This document shows, piece after piece, positions 1-7,099 of a DNA stretch of 30,897 nt. The notes beneath the pieces were generated by a model that made no database searches, was not told the origin of the DNA, and worked only from the letters and a program-made list of their open reading frames with translations. Position 1 is the first letter of the stretch, and every line of letters begins with the position of its first letter. The DNA is from Oscillospiraceae bacterium (GTDB lineage: Bacteria; Bacillota; Clostridia; Oscillospirales; Ruminococcaceae). Location: the NCBI GenBank assembly GCA_016302225.1, contig JAEDOB010000002.1:1-30897 (forward strand), read 5' to 3'. A program made the translations under genes and the position numbers.

Positions 1-53
1 CAAGGGGACTTGTTGCAGAAGAGGACGAGGAGGACGATTTTATTTTCTCTTGA
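1..53 (+). CDS. 3' end of an unidentified protein with an acidic C-terminus (truncated by window edge)
   Basis: The frame beginning at base 3 is open from the window edge and ends at TGA 51-53. It encodes an acidic tail, GLVAEEEDEEDDFIFS. The other two forward frames read into less protein-like sequence. Only about 16 residues are visible, so the family cannot be named. It would lie about 266 bases upstream of murA on the same strand. It could be a chance open frame; the strongly acidic composition typical of natural C-terminal tails is the only support. Confidence 0.4.
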   Translation, partial: RGLVAEEDEEDDFIFS

Positions 54-184
54 AAAGGCTGTCGGCAGGGGCGTTTTTTACATAAAATGCCAACATAACC
101 GAAAGTACAAATGTTTTGTTAAAAATGCCGTTAAAGAGGGCTGTTTTAACAATAAAAATGTCTGAATACGATACAAAAAAATAC

Positions 185-213
185 TTTTATTTTTACTGCA
201 TTTGTGATATAAT
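185..213 (+). promoter_or_regulatory. Likely murA promoter with extended -10
   Basis: TATAAT at 208-213 is preceded by TGA, giving an extended -10 (TGnTATAAT). The -35 region at 185-190 (TTTTAT) is poor, as is usual when an extended -10 is present. It is the only good promoter in the 266-base gap 54-319. The rest of the gap is AT-rich leader, with a small stem AATATC/GATATT (275-280 with 286-291) just ahead of the murA ribosome site. Confidence 0.6.
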
Positions 214-319
214 AAAATATGCTGGCTGTATGGAGATGAATTTTTTCTGTCGGTCATGCGGTTTTTAAAAAATCAATATCCGTGCGATATTTCACATAAT
301 ATTCAAGGGAGTAATAACT

Positions 320-1603
320 TTGGAGAAATTTATTATCAAGGGCGGACGCCGTCTTGAAGGCGAGGTCGTTATCAGCGGTGCGAAAAATGCGGCTGTTGCC
401 ATTATCCCCGCTGTAATTCTGTCCGACGAGCCCTGCGTGCTTGAAAATGTTCCTAATATCAGCGACGTTTCCATCAGCCTGCGTATCCTTTTTGAAATGG
501 GCGCAGACGTTAAATATATCGGCAAAAACACCGTCCGTATCGACGCTACGGGCATTAAGGAGCCAATAGTTCCCTACGAAATGGCTAGGCATATGAGGGC
601 TTCTTACTATTTCCTCGGTTCTCTGCTGGGAAAGTATAAGTGCGCAAGAGTTGCTCTGCCCGGTGGCTGCTATCTGGGCGACCGTCCTATTGACCAGCAT
701 TTGAAGGCATTTACCGCTTTGGGTGCTGCTTGCGCTATCGACAGGGGAATGGTGGACGCTCAGGCTGAGATGCTTCTCGGTTCTCAGATATACTTTGACA
801 TTGTTTCCGTTGGCGCTACCATAAATGCTATGCTGGCTTCTGTAAAGGCTTCGGGCTTGACAATTATTGAGAATGCCGCTAAAGAGCCCCATATCGTTGA
901 TCTGGCAAACTTCCTGAACTCTATGGGCGCAGATATTATGGGCGCAGGCACCGACGTTATCAAGGTAAGGGGCGTTAAGAAGCTCAAGGGAACTACTTAC
1001 GCAATTATCCCCGACCAGATAGAGGCGGGCACATATATGGTGGCAGCCGCTGCCACAAAGGGTAATGTGCTTATCAAGAACGTTATCCCCAAGCACCTTG
1101 AATCCATCACAAACAAGCTGGAAAAAATCGGCGTGAACGTTGAGGAATTTGACGACAGCGTTCGTGTTTCCGTGGACGGTCCTCTTGTCAAGACAAGCAT
1201 TAAGACTATGCCTCACCCCGGTTTCCCGACGGATATGCAGCCGCAGATCTCCACTCTGCTGACTCTTGCGGAGGGTACCAGCATTATTACCGAGGACATT
1301 TTCGACAACCGTTTCAGATATGTTGACGAGCTTCGCAGAATGGGCGCAGATATAAAGGTTGACGGTCATGTTGCCATTATTGAGGGCGTGGGACAGCTTA
1401 TGGGTGCTCCCGTGACGGCTCCCGACCTTCGTGCGGGTGCGGCTCTCGTTATTGCGGGACTGGCTGCTCACGGTGTTACGGAAATTGACGATATTTACCA
1501 CATCGAGCGCGGTTATGAGGACATTGAGGAAAAGCTTCGTGCTCTGGGAGCGGATATTGTCAAGAAGAATATTCCCGGCGCAGCGGTAAGAAAGGCACTT
1601 TAA
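320..1603 (+). CDS. murA: UDP-N-acetylglucosamine 1-carboxyvinyltransferase (MurA)
   Basis: MurA transfers enolpyruvate from PEP to UDP-GlcNAc in the cytoplasm, the first committed step of peptidoglycan synthesis and the target of fosfomycin. The 427-residue length is normal. Visible landmarks are Lys22 in GAKN (20-23) and the catalytic, fosfomycin-reactive Cys117 in LPGGCYLGDRPIDQHL. The loop after the Cys resembles the second Firmicute paralogue (MurAB/MurZ type) more than MurAA, but this is by memory. The start is TTG at 320, with ribosome site AAGGGAG 305-311 at an 8-base spacing. It is followed after 3 bases by walJ, so the two are probably cotranscribed. Identification is secure; only the paralogue class is uncertain. 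Confidence 0.97.
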   Translation: MEKFIIKGGRRLEGEVVISGAKNAAVAIIPAVILSDEPCVLENVPNISDVSISLRILFEMGADVKYIGKNTVRIDATGIKEPIVPYEMARHMRASYYFLGSLLGKYKCARVALPGGCYLGDRPIDQHLKAFTALGAACAIDRGMVDAQAEMLLGSQIYFDIVSVGATINAMLASVKASGLTIIENAAKEPHIVDLANFLNSMGADIMGAGTDVIKVRGVKKLKGTTYAIIPDQIEAGTYMVAAAATKGNVLIKNVIPKHLESITNKLEKIGVNVEEFDDSVRVSVDGPLVKTSIKTMPHPGFPTDMQPQISTLLTLAEGTSIITEDIFDNRFRYVDELRRMGADIKVDGHVAIIEGVGQLMGAPVTAPDLRAGAALVIAGLAAHGVTEIDDIYHIERGYEDIEEKLRALGADIVKKNIPGAAVRKAL

Positions 1604-1606
1604 GCC

Positions 1607-2389
1607 ATGGCAAGGTTTTATCCTTTATTTTCATCAAGCAAGGGAAATTCCGTGTATATAGGCGGACGGGAAAGCGGCATACTCATTGATGCGGGCGTTT
1701 CCTGCGCAAGGCTCACTGCCGCTCTGGCTGCCAATGACATACCTATGTCCGCTGTAAAGGCGTTGTTCATTACACATAATCACAGCGACCATATCAGCGG
1801 CGTGAAAAATCTCACAAAGAAATATCCGATTTCCGTTTTTGCGGAGGCGGGGACTCTGGATTACCTGTTTGAAAATGGCTGTATTTACACCGACGGACAG
1901 GATATGAAGGGCGTTGTCACAGCCGCAGGAATGGAAATTTCCTGTTTTCACACCCCTCACGACGCACCCGAAAGCTGCGGTTACCGCATAAAGACCGCTG
2001 ATGGGCGGATATGCTGCGTCTGCACCGATCTTGGGTATGTTACGGAAACAGTTGAGGAAAATCTCACGGGCAGCGACCTTGTGTATATCGAGTCAAATTA
2101 CGACGAAAATATGCTGAAAACAGGTTCCTATCCCGCCTATTTAAAGGCGAGGATACGTTCAAAGCGGGGGCATCTTTCCAACTCCGACTGCGGACAGCTG
2201 GCGGCTCGTTTGGTGAAAAACGGCACCACACGGCTTATTCTCGGGCATTTATCTCAGGAAAATAACCGTCCCGAAACGGCGGAACAGGCGGTTGCAAATG
2301 CGCTTTCGGCGGCGGGCTTTCAGCGGAATATTGACTACATATTATCCGTGGCAAAGCCTGAGAGCGAGGGCGGATTTGTGGCGTTTTAA
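1607..2389 (+). CDS. walJ: WalJ/YycJ-type metallo-beta-lactamase fold hydrolase
   Basis: This is a 260-residue metallo-beta-lactamase fold protein. The metal-binding motif HNHSDH is at 57-62, with further candidate ligands His118 (in TPHDA), Asp141 and His214 (LGHLS). The N-terminal FSSSKGNS segment and the short length match the YycJ/WalJ family, which acts on nucleic acids (5'-exonuclease activity has been reported for relatives) and is linked to coordination of cell division and DNA replication. In many Firmicutes walJ sits near rlmH at the end of the walRK operon, and rlmH is the next gene here, 14 bases on. No walRK genes are visible upstream; murA takes that place. The start ATG 1607 has only a weak ribosome site (GAAAGG), suggesting translational coupling to murA. 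Confidence 0.88.
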   Translation: MARFYPLFSSSKGNSVYIGGRESGILIDAGVSCARLTAALAANDIPMSAVKALFITHNHSDHISGVKNLTKKYPISVFAEAGTLDYLFENGCIYTDGQDMKGVVTAAGMEISCFHTPHDAPESCGYRIKTADGRICCVCTDLGYVTETVEENLTGSDLVYIESNYDENMLKTGSYPAYLKARIRSKRGHLSNSDCGQLAARLVKNGTTRLILGHLSQENNRPETAEQAVANALSAAGFQRNIDYILSVAKPESEGGFVAF

Positions 2390-2403
2390 CGGAGGACAAG
2401 CCT

Positions 2404-2892
2404 ATGATGAACGTTTATCTTGTGACCGTGGGCAAGCTGAAAGAAAAGTATCTTGTTTCTGCCTGCAATGAGTATATAAAGCGGCTGGGAGCGTACTGCA
2501 ATATCCTTGTAGAGGAGCTGCCCGAAAGCCGTTTGCCCGATGAACCATCCCCGAAGCAGATAGAAAATGCCCTTGCCGAGGAGGGGCGGAAGATGCTAAG
2601 GCTTATGGAGAACAGAAAAAACAGCTGCAACATCGCCATGTGCATTGAGGGGAAAATGCTCTCCTCCGAGGAGCTGGCGCAGAGGGTCGCACAGATCTCC
2701 GTAAACGGCATGAGCACGCTGAATATTTTCATCGGCAGCTCCTTCGGCATTTCCGAAGAAGTCAAAAAAGCGTGCGATATGCGGCTTTCCATGTCACCTA
2801 TGACATTTCCCCATCAGCTGGCTAGGGTAATGCTTCTGGAACAGCTTTACAGGGCGTTTTCCATTAATGGGAACGGGAAATACCACAAGTAA
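2404..2892 (+). CDS. rlmH: 23S rRNA (pseudouridine1915-N3)-methyltransferase RlmH
   Basis: RlmH is a small SPOUT-class methyltransferase that uses S-adenosylmethionine to methylate pseudouridine 1915 in helix 69 of 23S rRNA on the assembled ribosome. The 162-residue length fits the family (about 155-160). The N-terminal VGKLKEKY, the knot region with FIGSSFGIS (109-117) and the C-terminal LLEQLYRAFSI...YHK are characteristic. The usual glycine-rich IGGSxG loop reads IGSSFG here, a conservative change. Two adjacent ATGs (2404 and 2407) follow GGAGGA 2391-2396 at spacings of 7 and 10, so either could be used. It is the last gene of the murA-walJ-rlmH block; no clear terminator follows. Confidence 0.95.
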   Translation: MMNVYLVTVGKLKEKYLVSACNEYIKRLGAYCNILVEELPESRLPDEPSPKQIENALAEEGRKMLRLMENRKNSCNIAMCIEGKMLSSEELAQRVAQISVNGMSTLNIFIGSSFGISEEVKKACDMRLSMSPMTFPHQLARVMLLEQLYRAFSINGNGKYHK

Positions 2893-2893
2893 T

Positions 2894-2954
2894 GTGGAGA
2901 GTGGAAAGTGGAGTTATTTTGTGCAATATTGTAGGGGACGGGTTTCTGTCCCGT
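2894..2954. repeat. Candidate short intergenic repeat unit with hairpin
   Basis: Just after rlmH the sequence contains tandem GTGGA-type words (2894-2911) followed by a GTAGGGG segment and an inverted repeat ACGGG (2938-2942) / CCCGT (2950-2954). G-rich GTAGGGG-plus-dyad elements of this style are, from general experience, common as dispersed intergenic repeats in gut Clostridia. Only one copy lies in this window, so the repeat status is inference. Confidence 0.35.
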
Positions 2955-3034
2955 TGGTATGCTATCTTTTGATTTGTGATCAATAAGCCTGCTAAATAGG
3001 CGGTGAAATTATATTTTTTAATTTTAAAAAACAC

Positions 3035-3063
3035 TTGACAAATGCCAAAACCTATGCTATAAT
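3035..3063 (+). promoter_or_regulatory. Consensus sigma-A promoter of the ABC exporter operon
   Basis: TTGACA at 3035-3040 and TATAAT at 3058-3063 are separated by exactly 17 bases. Both boxes are perfect consensus. Transcription would start near 3070, about 38 bases ahead of the leader ORF and about 140 bases ahead of the intrinsic terminator. A promoter this strong immediately upstream of a terminator suggests that readthrough, not initiation, is the regulated step. Confidence 0.9.
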
Positions 3064-3107
3064 CGGTTTCAGCGTTTAAAAATTTATATGAAAGGATGTG
3101 AACGGCT

Positions 3108-3179
3108 ATGACAAATATTATCATTATCAAAAATCGGGTAAAGCTGAAGGCTGTTCACGTATTTTCGGAGAAATTTTGA
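3108..3179 (+). CDS. Putative 23-residue leader peptide of the ABC exporter operon
   Basis: This short ORF lies between a consensus promoter and an intrinsic terminator, upstream of two ABC exporter genes. ATG 3108 is preceded by AAAGGA (3091-3096) at an 11-base spacing and the ORF ends at TGA 3177-3179. The peptide has a run of four Ile (MTNIIIIKN) and is basic in the middle. Codons 13-15 (3144-3150) can pair with the left arm of the terminator, and codons 19-21 (3162-3169) with its right arm, so ribosome position could choose between RNA folds. This resembles BmrB, the leader peptide controlling BmrCD in Bacillus subtilis, in position only; no sequence likeness is claimed. Translation of the ORF is not proven. 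Confidence 0.6.
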   Translation: MTNIIIIKNRVKLKAVHVFSEKF

Positions 3180-3207
3180 TTTCCCGCTGTAAAATACTGA
3201 CATTTGC

Positions 3208-3239
3208 GCTCCTTCGGTTTTGTCCGAGGGAGCTTTTTT
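3208..3239 (+). terminator. Intrinsic terminator/attenuator between leader ORF and ABC genes
   Basis: Bases 3208-3217 pair with 3224-3233 (10 bp, one G-U) around a 6-base loop, followed at once by six T (3234-3239). It sits 25 bases before the start codon of the first transporter gene and 28 bases after the stop of the leader ORF. There is no other gene for it to terminate, so it must act on transcripts entering the transporter operon. Confidence 0.85.
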
Positions 3240-3263
3240 ATTTGAACAAAAGGAGATGGCAAA

Positions 3264-5165
3264 ATGAGTCTTTTCAAAAAGTCCGAGAAAAAGGACGAAA
3301 ACACCGACGAATTTCACCGGGATTACGGCGTTATCAGCAATATCCGCTACATACTTTCGGCGTTTGTGAAATACAGAAAATCGCTGATATTTTTCCTCAT
3401 AGCGGGCGGTGCGGCTGCGGCGTCCATGTCCTATATATGGAGCTTTATCGGCAAGCTGGTCATTGATATGATAGAGCGGCAGATGAAGTCCCCGGGCAGC
3501 GACATTAAGCCGCTTTTGATTCTGGTGGGCGTTTCCACGGCGGTTGAGCTGTTCTTTATGTGGCTGAACACCCTGTCACAGACCAAGCTGGGGATAGGCT
3601 TTACCTATGTTCGAATGATGCTGGTAAAGGAGCGTATCGCAAAGAGCCTTTCTATGGAATATGAAGCGCTGGAAACCCCCGAAATGCTTGACCGTTTACA
3701 GAAGGCAAAGCGTGCAACGGCGGGGGACTGGCAGGGCGTTCAGGGCATGATGACATACATGCAGACCATGGCGACCTATGTTGTTTCGGTCATAGTTTCG
3801 ACGGTCATAATGGCTGCCTACAAGCCTGTGATAATACCCATAATAGGCGTTCTGGCACTCATACAGTTCCAATTTTTCGAGTATATCCGCAAGAAGGACA
3901 AGAAGGAAATGTGGGACGCCATGATGCCCCATTGGCGCAAGCTTGAGTACATGGAAACCGTCACCACCGACTTTTCCTTTGCAAAGGACATTCGCCTTTT
4001 CGGCATGAAAAACTATCTCAGCAAAAAGCAGAAGCAGGTGTTTGACACGGAGCTTTCCCACTGGAAAAAGTCCCGTCAGTACTGGATATACAACTCGCTT
4101 TTTGCCCATGGAATGGTGCTTATCCAGAACCTTACCATTATGGGAATGCTCATTTACAGCGTTGTTTACGAGGGGCTTTCCATCGGTAATTTCTCGCTGT
4201 ATTTTGCAAGCTCGGCGGCGTTTTCTCAGGCGGTCAATCAGATACTTATGGCAGTTTCCGCACTTAGAGAGCGTTCTGCGCAGACAGATGATTTCAGAAG
4301 CTTTATGGATATTCCTTCGGCGGACGCTTCGGGCACGTCGAAAAAGCCGCCCGTTCCCCGTTCGGACAGCTACGAATTCACCTTTGAAAATGTTTCATTT
4401 AAGTACAAGGGTCAGGAAACCTATGCCCTGAAAAATGTGAATATAACCATTTCTCACGGAGAAAAGCTGGCTGTTGTGGGGCTTAACGGAGCGGGTAAGA
4501 CCACCTTTATCAAGCTGCTGCTTCGGCTTTACGACGTCACCGAGGGGCGTATTCTCATAAACGGCGTTGATGTTCGGGAATATGACAGGGCGGACTATTT
4601 CAGCCTGTTTGCCCCCGCTTTTCAGGACGTCATGGTGTTTGCGTTCCCCATGTCGGAGAATGTTTCCATGAAGGAGCCGTTTAACACGGACAAGGAGCAG
4701 GCGGAGAAAATGCTCCGTTCGGCTGGTCTGGGAGAGAAGATAGACAGCCTTGAAAAGGGCGTTGATACGGAGCTTTTGAAGGTTTTGTACGATGACGGCG
4801 TTGACCTTTCGGGCGGTGAAAAGCAGAAGCTTGCTTTAGCGAGGGCACTTTACAAGGACACGGACGTGGTGGTCCTGGACGAGCCTACCGCCGCTTTGGA
4901 CGCACTTGCTGAGTACAGGCTGTATCAAAGCTTTGACGGGCTTATCGGCGGGAAAACGGCGGTTTACATCTCACATCGCCTGTCGTCAACACGGTTCTGC
5001 GACAGGGTGGCGATGTTTGCAAAGGGAGAATTGCTTGAAACGGGAACTCATGACGAGTTAATGGAGAAAAACGGCGCATATGCGGAGATGTTCCGTGTTC
5101 AGGCGCAGTATTATGTTGAGGACAAGGACGTTATTCTTTCGGAGGGAGGTGTTTCGGTTGAATAA
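3264..5165 (+). CDS. ABC exporter half-transporter, subunit 1 (membrane domain fused to ATPase)
   Basis: This 633-residue protein has an N-terminal type-IV ABC exporter membrane domain (about 30-345, roughly six hydrophobic segments) fused to an ATPase domain (370-610). Visible motifs are Walker A GLNGAGKTT 406-414, Q-loop Gln454, signature LSGGE 515-519, Walker B VVVLDE 535-540 with catalytic Glu540, and switch His571. All catalytic residues are present. The substrate is unknown; the position behind a leader peptide and attenuator favours an antibiotic or toxic peptide. Start ATG 3264 has AGGAG 3251-3255 at an 8-base spacing. Its last 8 bases overlap the next gene, implying coupled synthesis of a heterodimer. 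The EALETPEMLD segment in the cytoplasmic loop (135-144) is typical of Clostridial exporters with no assigned substrate. Confidence 0.9.
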   Translation: MSLFKKSEKKDENTDEFHRDYGVISNIRYILSAFVKYRKSLIFFLIAGGAAAASMSYIWSFIGKLVIDMIERQMKSPGSDIKPLLILVGVSTAVELFFMWLNTLSQTKLGIGFTYVRMMLVKERIAKSLSMEYEALETPEMLDRLQKAKRATAGDWQGVQGMMTYMQTMATYVVSVIVSTVIMAAYKPVIIPIIGVLALIQFQFFEYIRKKDKKEMWDAMMPHWRKLEYMETVTTDFSFAKDIRLFGMKNYLSKKQKQVFDTELSHWKKSRQYWIYNSLFAHGMVLIQNLTIMGMLIYSVVYEGLSIGNFSLYFASSAAFSQAVNQILMAVSALRERSAQTDDFRSFMDIPSADASGTSKKPPVPRSDSYEFTFENVSFKYKGQETYALKNVNITISHGEKLAVVGLNGAGKTTFIKLLLRLYDVTEGRILINGVDVREYDRADYFSLFAPAFQDVMVFAFPMSENVSMKEPFNTDKEQAEKMLRSAGLGEKIDSLEKGVDTELLKVLYDDGVDLSGGEKQKLALARALYKDTDVVVLDEPTAALDALAEYRLYQSFDGLIGGKTAVYISHRLSSTRFCDRVAMFAKGELLETGTHDELMEKNGAYAEMFRVQAQYYVEDKDVILSEGGVSVE

Positions 5166-6939
5166 GGAAAACAAAACGGCGGCGGTCATCAAATATTTTT
5201 TCCCCGATGCGTGGCGGAAAACTAAGGGCTATTTCATTCTGTCCGTTGTAAATCTGCTGATTGCGGCGGCGATACCGTTTGTGGATATTTACTTTCTGCC
5301 GCTGCTGGTGGACTCCATGACCGCCGATGTTAAGGACATTCGGACTATCTGCTTTTACGGCGGGGCAATGGTGTTCTTTGACATACTTTTGCAGGTGCTA
5401 AACAGCACATTTTCCGTTCAGCTGGAGAAATATGCGGACTTCTTTCTGAATGATTCCTCGGTGGAGATTTCCCGAAGATGTATGGAACTGGATTTTGCCC
5501 TGACGGAAAACAAGGAAGCCCTTGACCAGATAAAAAAGGCGAGGGAGGGACTGAACTGGTCGGGAGGCGTTCACGAGATAGCAAAGGCGTTTTTCGGCAT
5601 AATTTCCAACGGTCTGAGGATATTCGGAGCGGCTGCGGTGCTGGCGGTAAATGCGCCTTTATTGCTTCTTCTCATAGCCGTCCTGCTGACGGCAAGCACC
5701 CTTATCAACCGCAAAAAGAACGACATCGACATAAAGAATTTCACCGAGCTTTCGGGAATAAACCGCATTTTCGGGCATATCTGCTGGGAGATGGAGGATT
5801 TCCGATACGGCAAGGACATTCGTCTTTACGGCGCAGCGGGAATGATGATAGAAAAGGCGTCACAGCAGATAAACAGGCTGAACGATTACTGGAAAAGGAT
5901 AAACGACAAGAAATTCCCGCTGAACATTCTGGATATTATCGTCACGGCGGCGAGGGATTTCGGCACATATCTTTATCTGGGATTTCTTGCCATTACGGGG
6001 AAAATTACCATCGGAACATTTTCTCAGCTGCTGACGGCGGGCGGTTCGCTGAACACCGCTTTGCAGGGAATGGTGTTCGGCTTTCAGGACATTGTAAAGC
6101 GCAGCAGCTACGCCTATGAGATAGTGAAATTTATGGAATATCCGCCTTATATGGAGAAGGGGAACAGGCGCATTGAAAACCCCGAGGGCGGTCACACCAT
6201 TGAGTTTAAGAACGTCAGCTTCACCTATCCCGGGACGGACGTGCAGGTGCTGAAAAACACCTCCATCACCCTGAGAAGCGGGGAGCGTCTGTCTGTCGTG
6301 GGACTGAACGGTGCGGGAAAGACCACCTTTATCAAGCTGCTTTGCCGTCTGTACGATGTGACCGAGGGGGAAATTCTCCTTGACGGCGTAAACATCAGGG
6401 ATTACGATTACGAGGAATATATGAAGCTGTTTTCCGTGGTGTTTCAGGACTTTCGGCTGCTGGCGTTTTCCGTTCGGGACAATGTTTTTCTGGGAAATGA
6501 GGAGCCCGATGAAACGGCTGACAGTCTGCTGGAAAAGGTGGGCTTGTCCGAGAAAATAGCGTCACTTCCAAACGGCAAGGACACTATGATGTTCAAGCAG
6601 TTTGACAAGGAGGGCGTGGAGCTTTCGGGGGGCGAGCAGCAGAAGCTTGCCATTGCAAGGGCACTTTACAAGGACGCTCCCGTGGTAATTCTGGACGAGC
6701 CGACTGCCGCTCTTGACCCTGTTGCGGAGTATGAGATATACAAGCGGTTTGACGAGCTGGTGGGCGGAAAAACGGCGGTTTACATCTCCCACAGGCTTTC
6801 CAGCTGCAAGTTCTGCGACAAGATAGCGGTGTTCTCCGAGGGAACGGTGAAGGAGTACGGCACTCACGACCAGCTGCTTCGCCTGAAGGACGGCATTTAC
6901 GCCGAGATGTTCAAGGCACAGGCGCAATACTACATATAA
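5158..6939 (+). CDS. ABC exporter half-transporter, subunit 2 (membrane domain fused to ATPase)
   Basis: This 593-residue partner of the preceding gene has the same layout: membrane domain about 25-330, ATPase about 347-585. Walker A GLNGAGKTT 382-390, Q-loop Gln430, LSGGE 489-493, Walker B VVILDE 509-514 with Glu514, and His545 are all intact, so neither half shows the degenerate site seen in many heterodimeric exporters. The start is taken as TTG 5158 because GGAGGGAGGT (5141-5150) lies 7 bases ahead of it; the in-frame ATG at 5080 has no ribosome site and would lie deep inside the upstream gene. The genes share TTGAATAA. The stop codon abuts a MITE-like inverted repeat. Confidence 0.9.
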   Translation: MNKENKTAAVIKYFFPDAWRKTKGYFILSVVNLLIAAAIPFVDIYFLPLLVDSMTADVKDIRTICFYGGAMVFFDILLQVLNSTFSVQLEKYADFFLNDSSVEISRRCMELDFALTENKEALDQIKKAREGLNWSGGVHEIAKAFFGIISNGLRIFGAAAVLAVNAPLLLLLIAVLLTASTLINRKKNDIDIKNFTELSGINRIFGHICWEMEDFRYGKDIRLYGAAGMMIEKASQQINRLNDYWKRINDKKFPLNILDIIVTAARDFGTYLYLGFLAITGKITIGTFSQLLTAGGSLNTALQGMVFGFQDIVKRSSYAYEIVKFMEYPPYMEKGNRRIENPEGGHTIEFKNVSFTYPGTDVQVLKNTSITLRSGERLSVVGLNGAGKTTFIKLLCRLYDVTEGEILLDGVNIRDYDYEEYMKLFSVVFQDFRLLAFSVRDNVFLGNEEPDETADSLLEKVGLSEKIASLPNGKDTMMFKQFDKEGVELSGGEQQKLAIARALYKDAPVVILDEPTAALDPVAEYEIYKRFDELVGGKTAVYISHRLSSCKFCDKIAVFSEGTVKEYGTHDQLLRLKDGIYAEMFKAQAQYYI

Positions 6940-7043
6940 TACTAATCTCTGATTAGAAAGTGGACAAAAAATCTGTGAAAAAGTTAGTGTTTATAGGTTT
7001 TGTGCAGATTTTTTGTCTACACCTTCATTGGAGATTAGTATAA
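6937..7043. mobile_element. MITE-like 101-bp inverted-repeat element flanked by TAA
   Basis: The termini TACTAATCTC (6940-6949) and GAGATTAGTA (7031-7040) are perfect 10-bp inverted repeats. Inside, 6960-6975 is almost exactly complementary to 7005-7022. The element is flanked by TAA on both sides (6937-6939 and 7041-7043), which looks like a 3-bp target duplication. The left TAA is the stop codon of the second ABC gene, so insertion there left the ORF intact. There is no coding capacity. It could alternatively be just a long terminator-like hairpin, but the termini and flanks favour a non-autonomous mobile element. Confidence 0.5.
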
Positions 7044-7046
7044 CAA

Positions 7047-7090
7047 TTAAAGGGCGTTTTCCCGCCGTTCGGCGGGAAAACGCCCTTTAA
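7047..7090. terminator. Bidirectional 20-bp stem-loop terminator between convergent genes
   Basis: Bases 7047-7066 are perfectly complementary to 7071-7090 around a GTTC loop. The stem lies between the converging ABC operon and chemotaxis receptor gene, 9 bases from the receptor stop codon. The U-tract is short on both strands (TTTAA), so termination depends mainly on the very strong stem. Confidence 0.8.
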
Positions 7091-7099
7091 AAATACTTA

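Noticed and set aside
3098..3466. GTG-initiated 122-codon frame across the attenuator and into the first ABC gene
   Set aside because: It runs through the terminator stem and overlaps the ABC gene in another frame; the 23-codon ORF from ATG 3108 has the better ribosome site and context.
5080..5157. Longer N-terminus for the second ABC gene
   Set aside because: No ribosome site at 5080, while a strong GGAGG lies just before TTG 5158; the extra residues are the upstream gene read in another frame.
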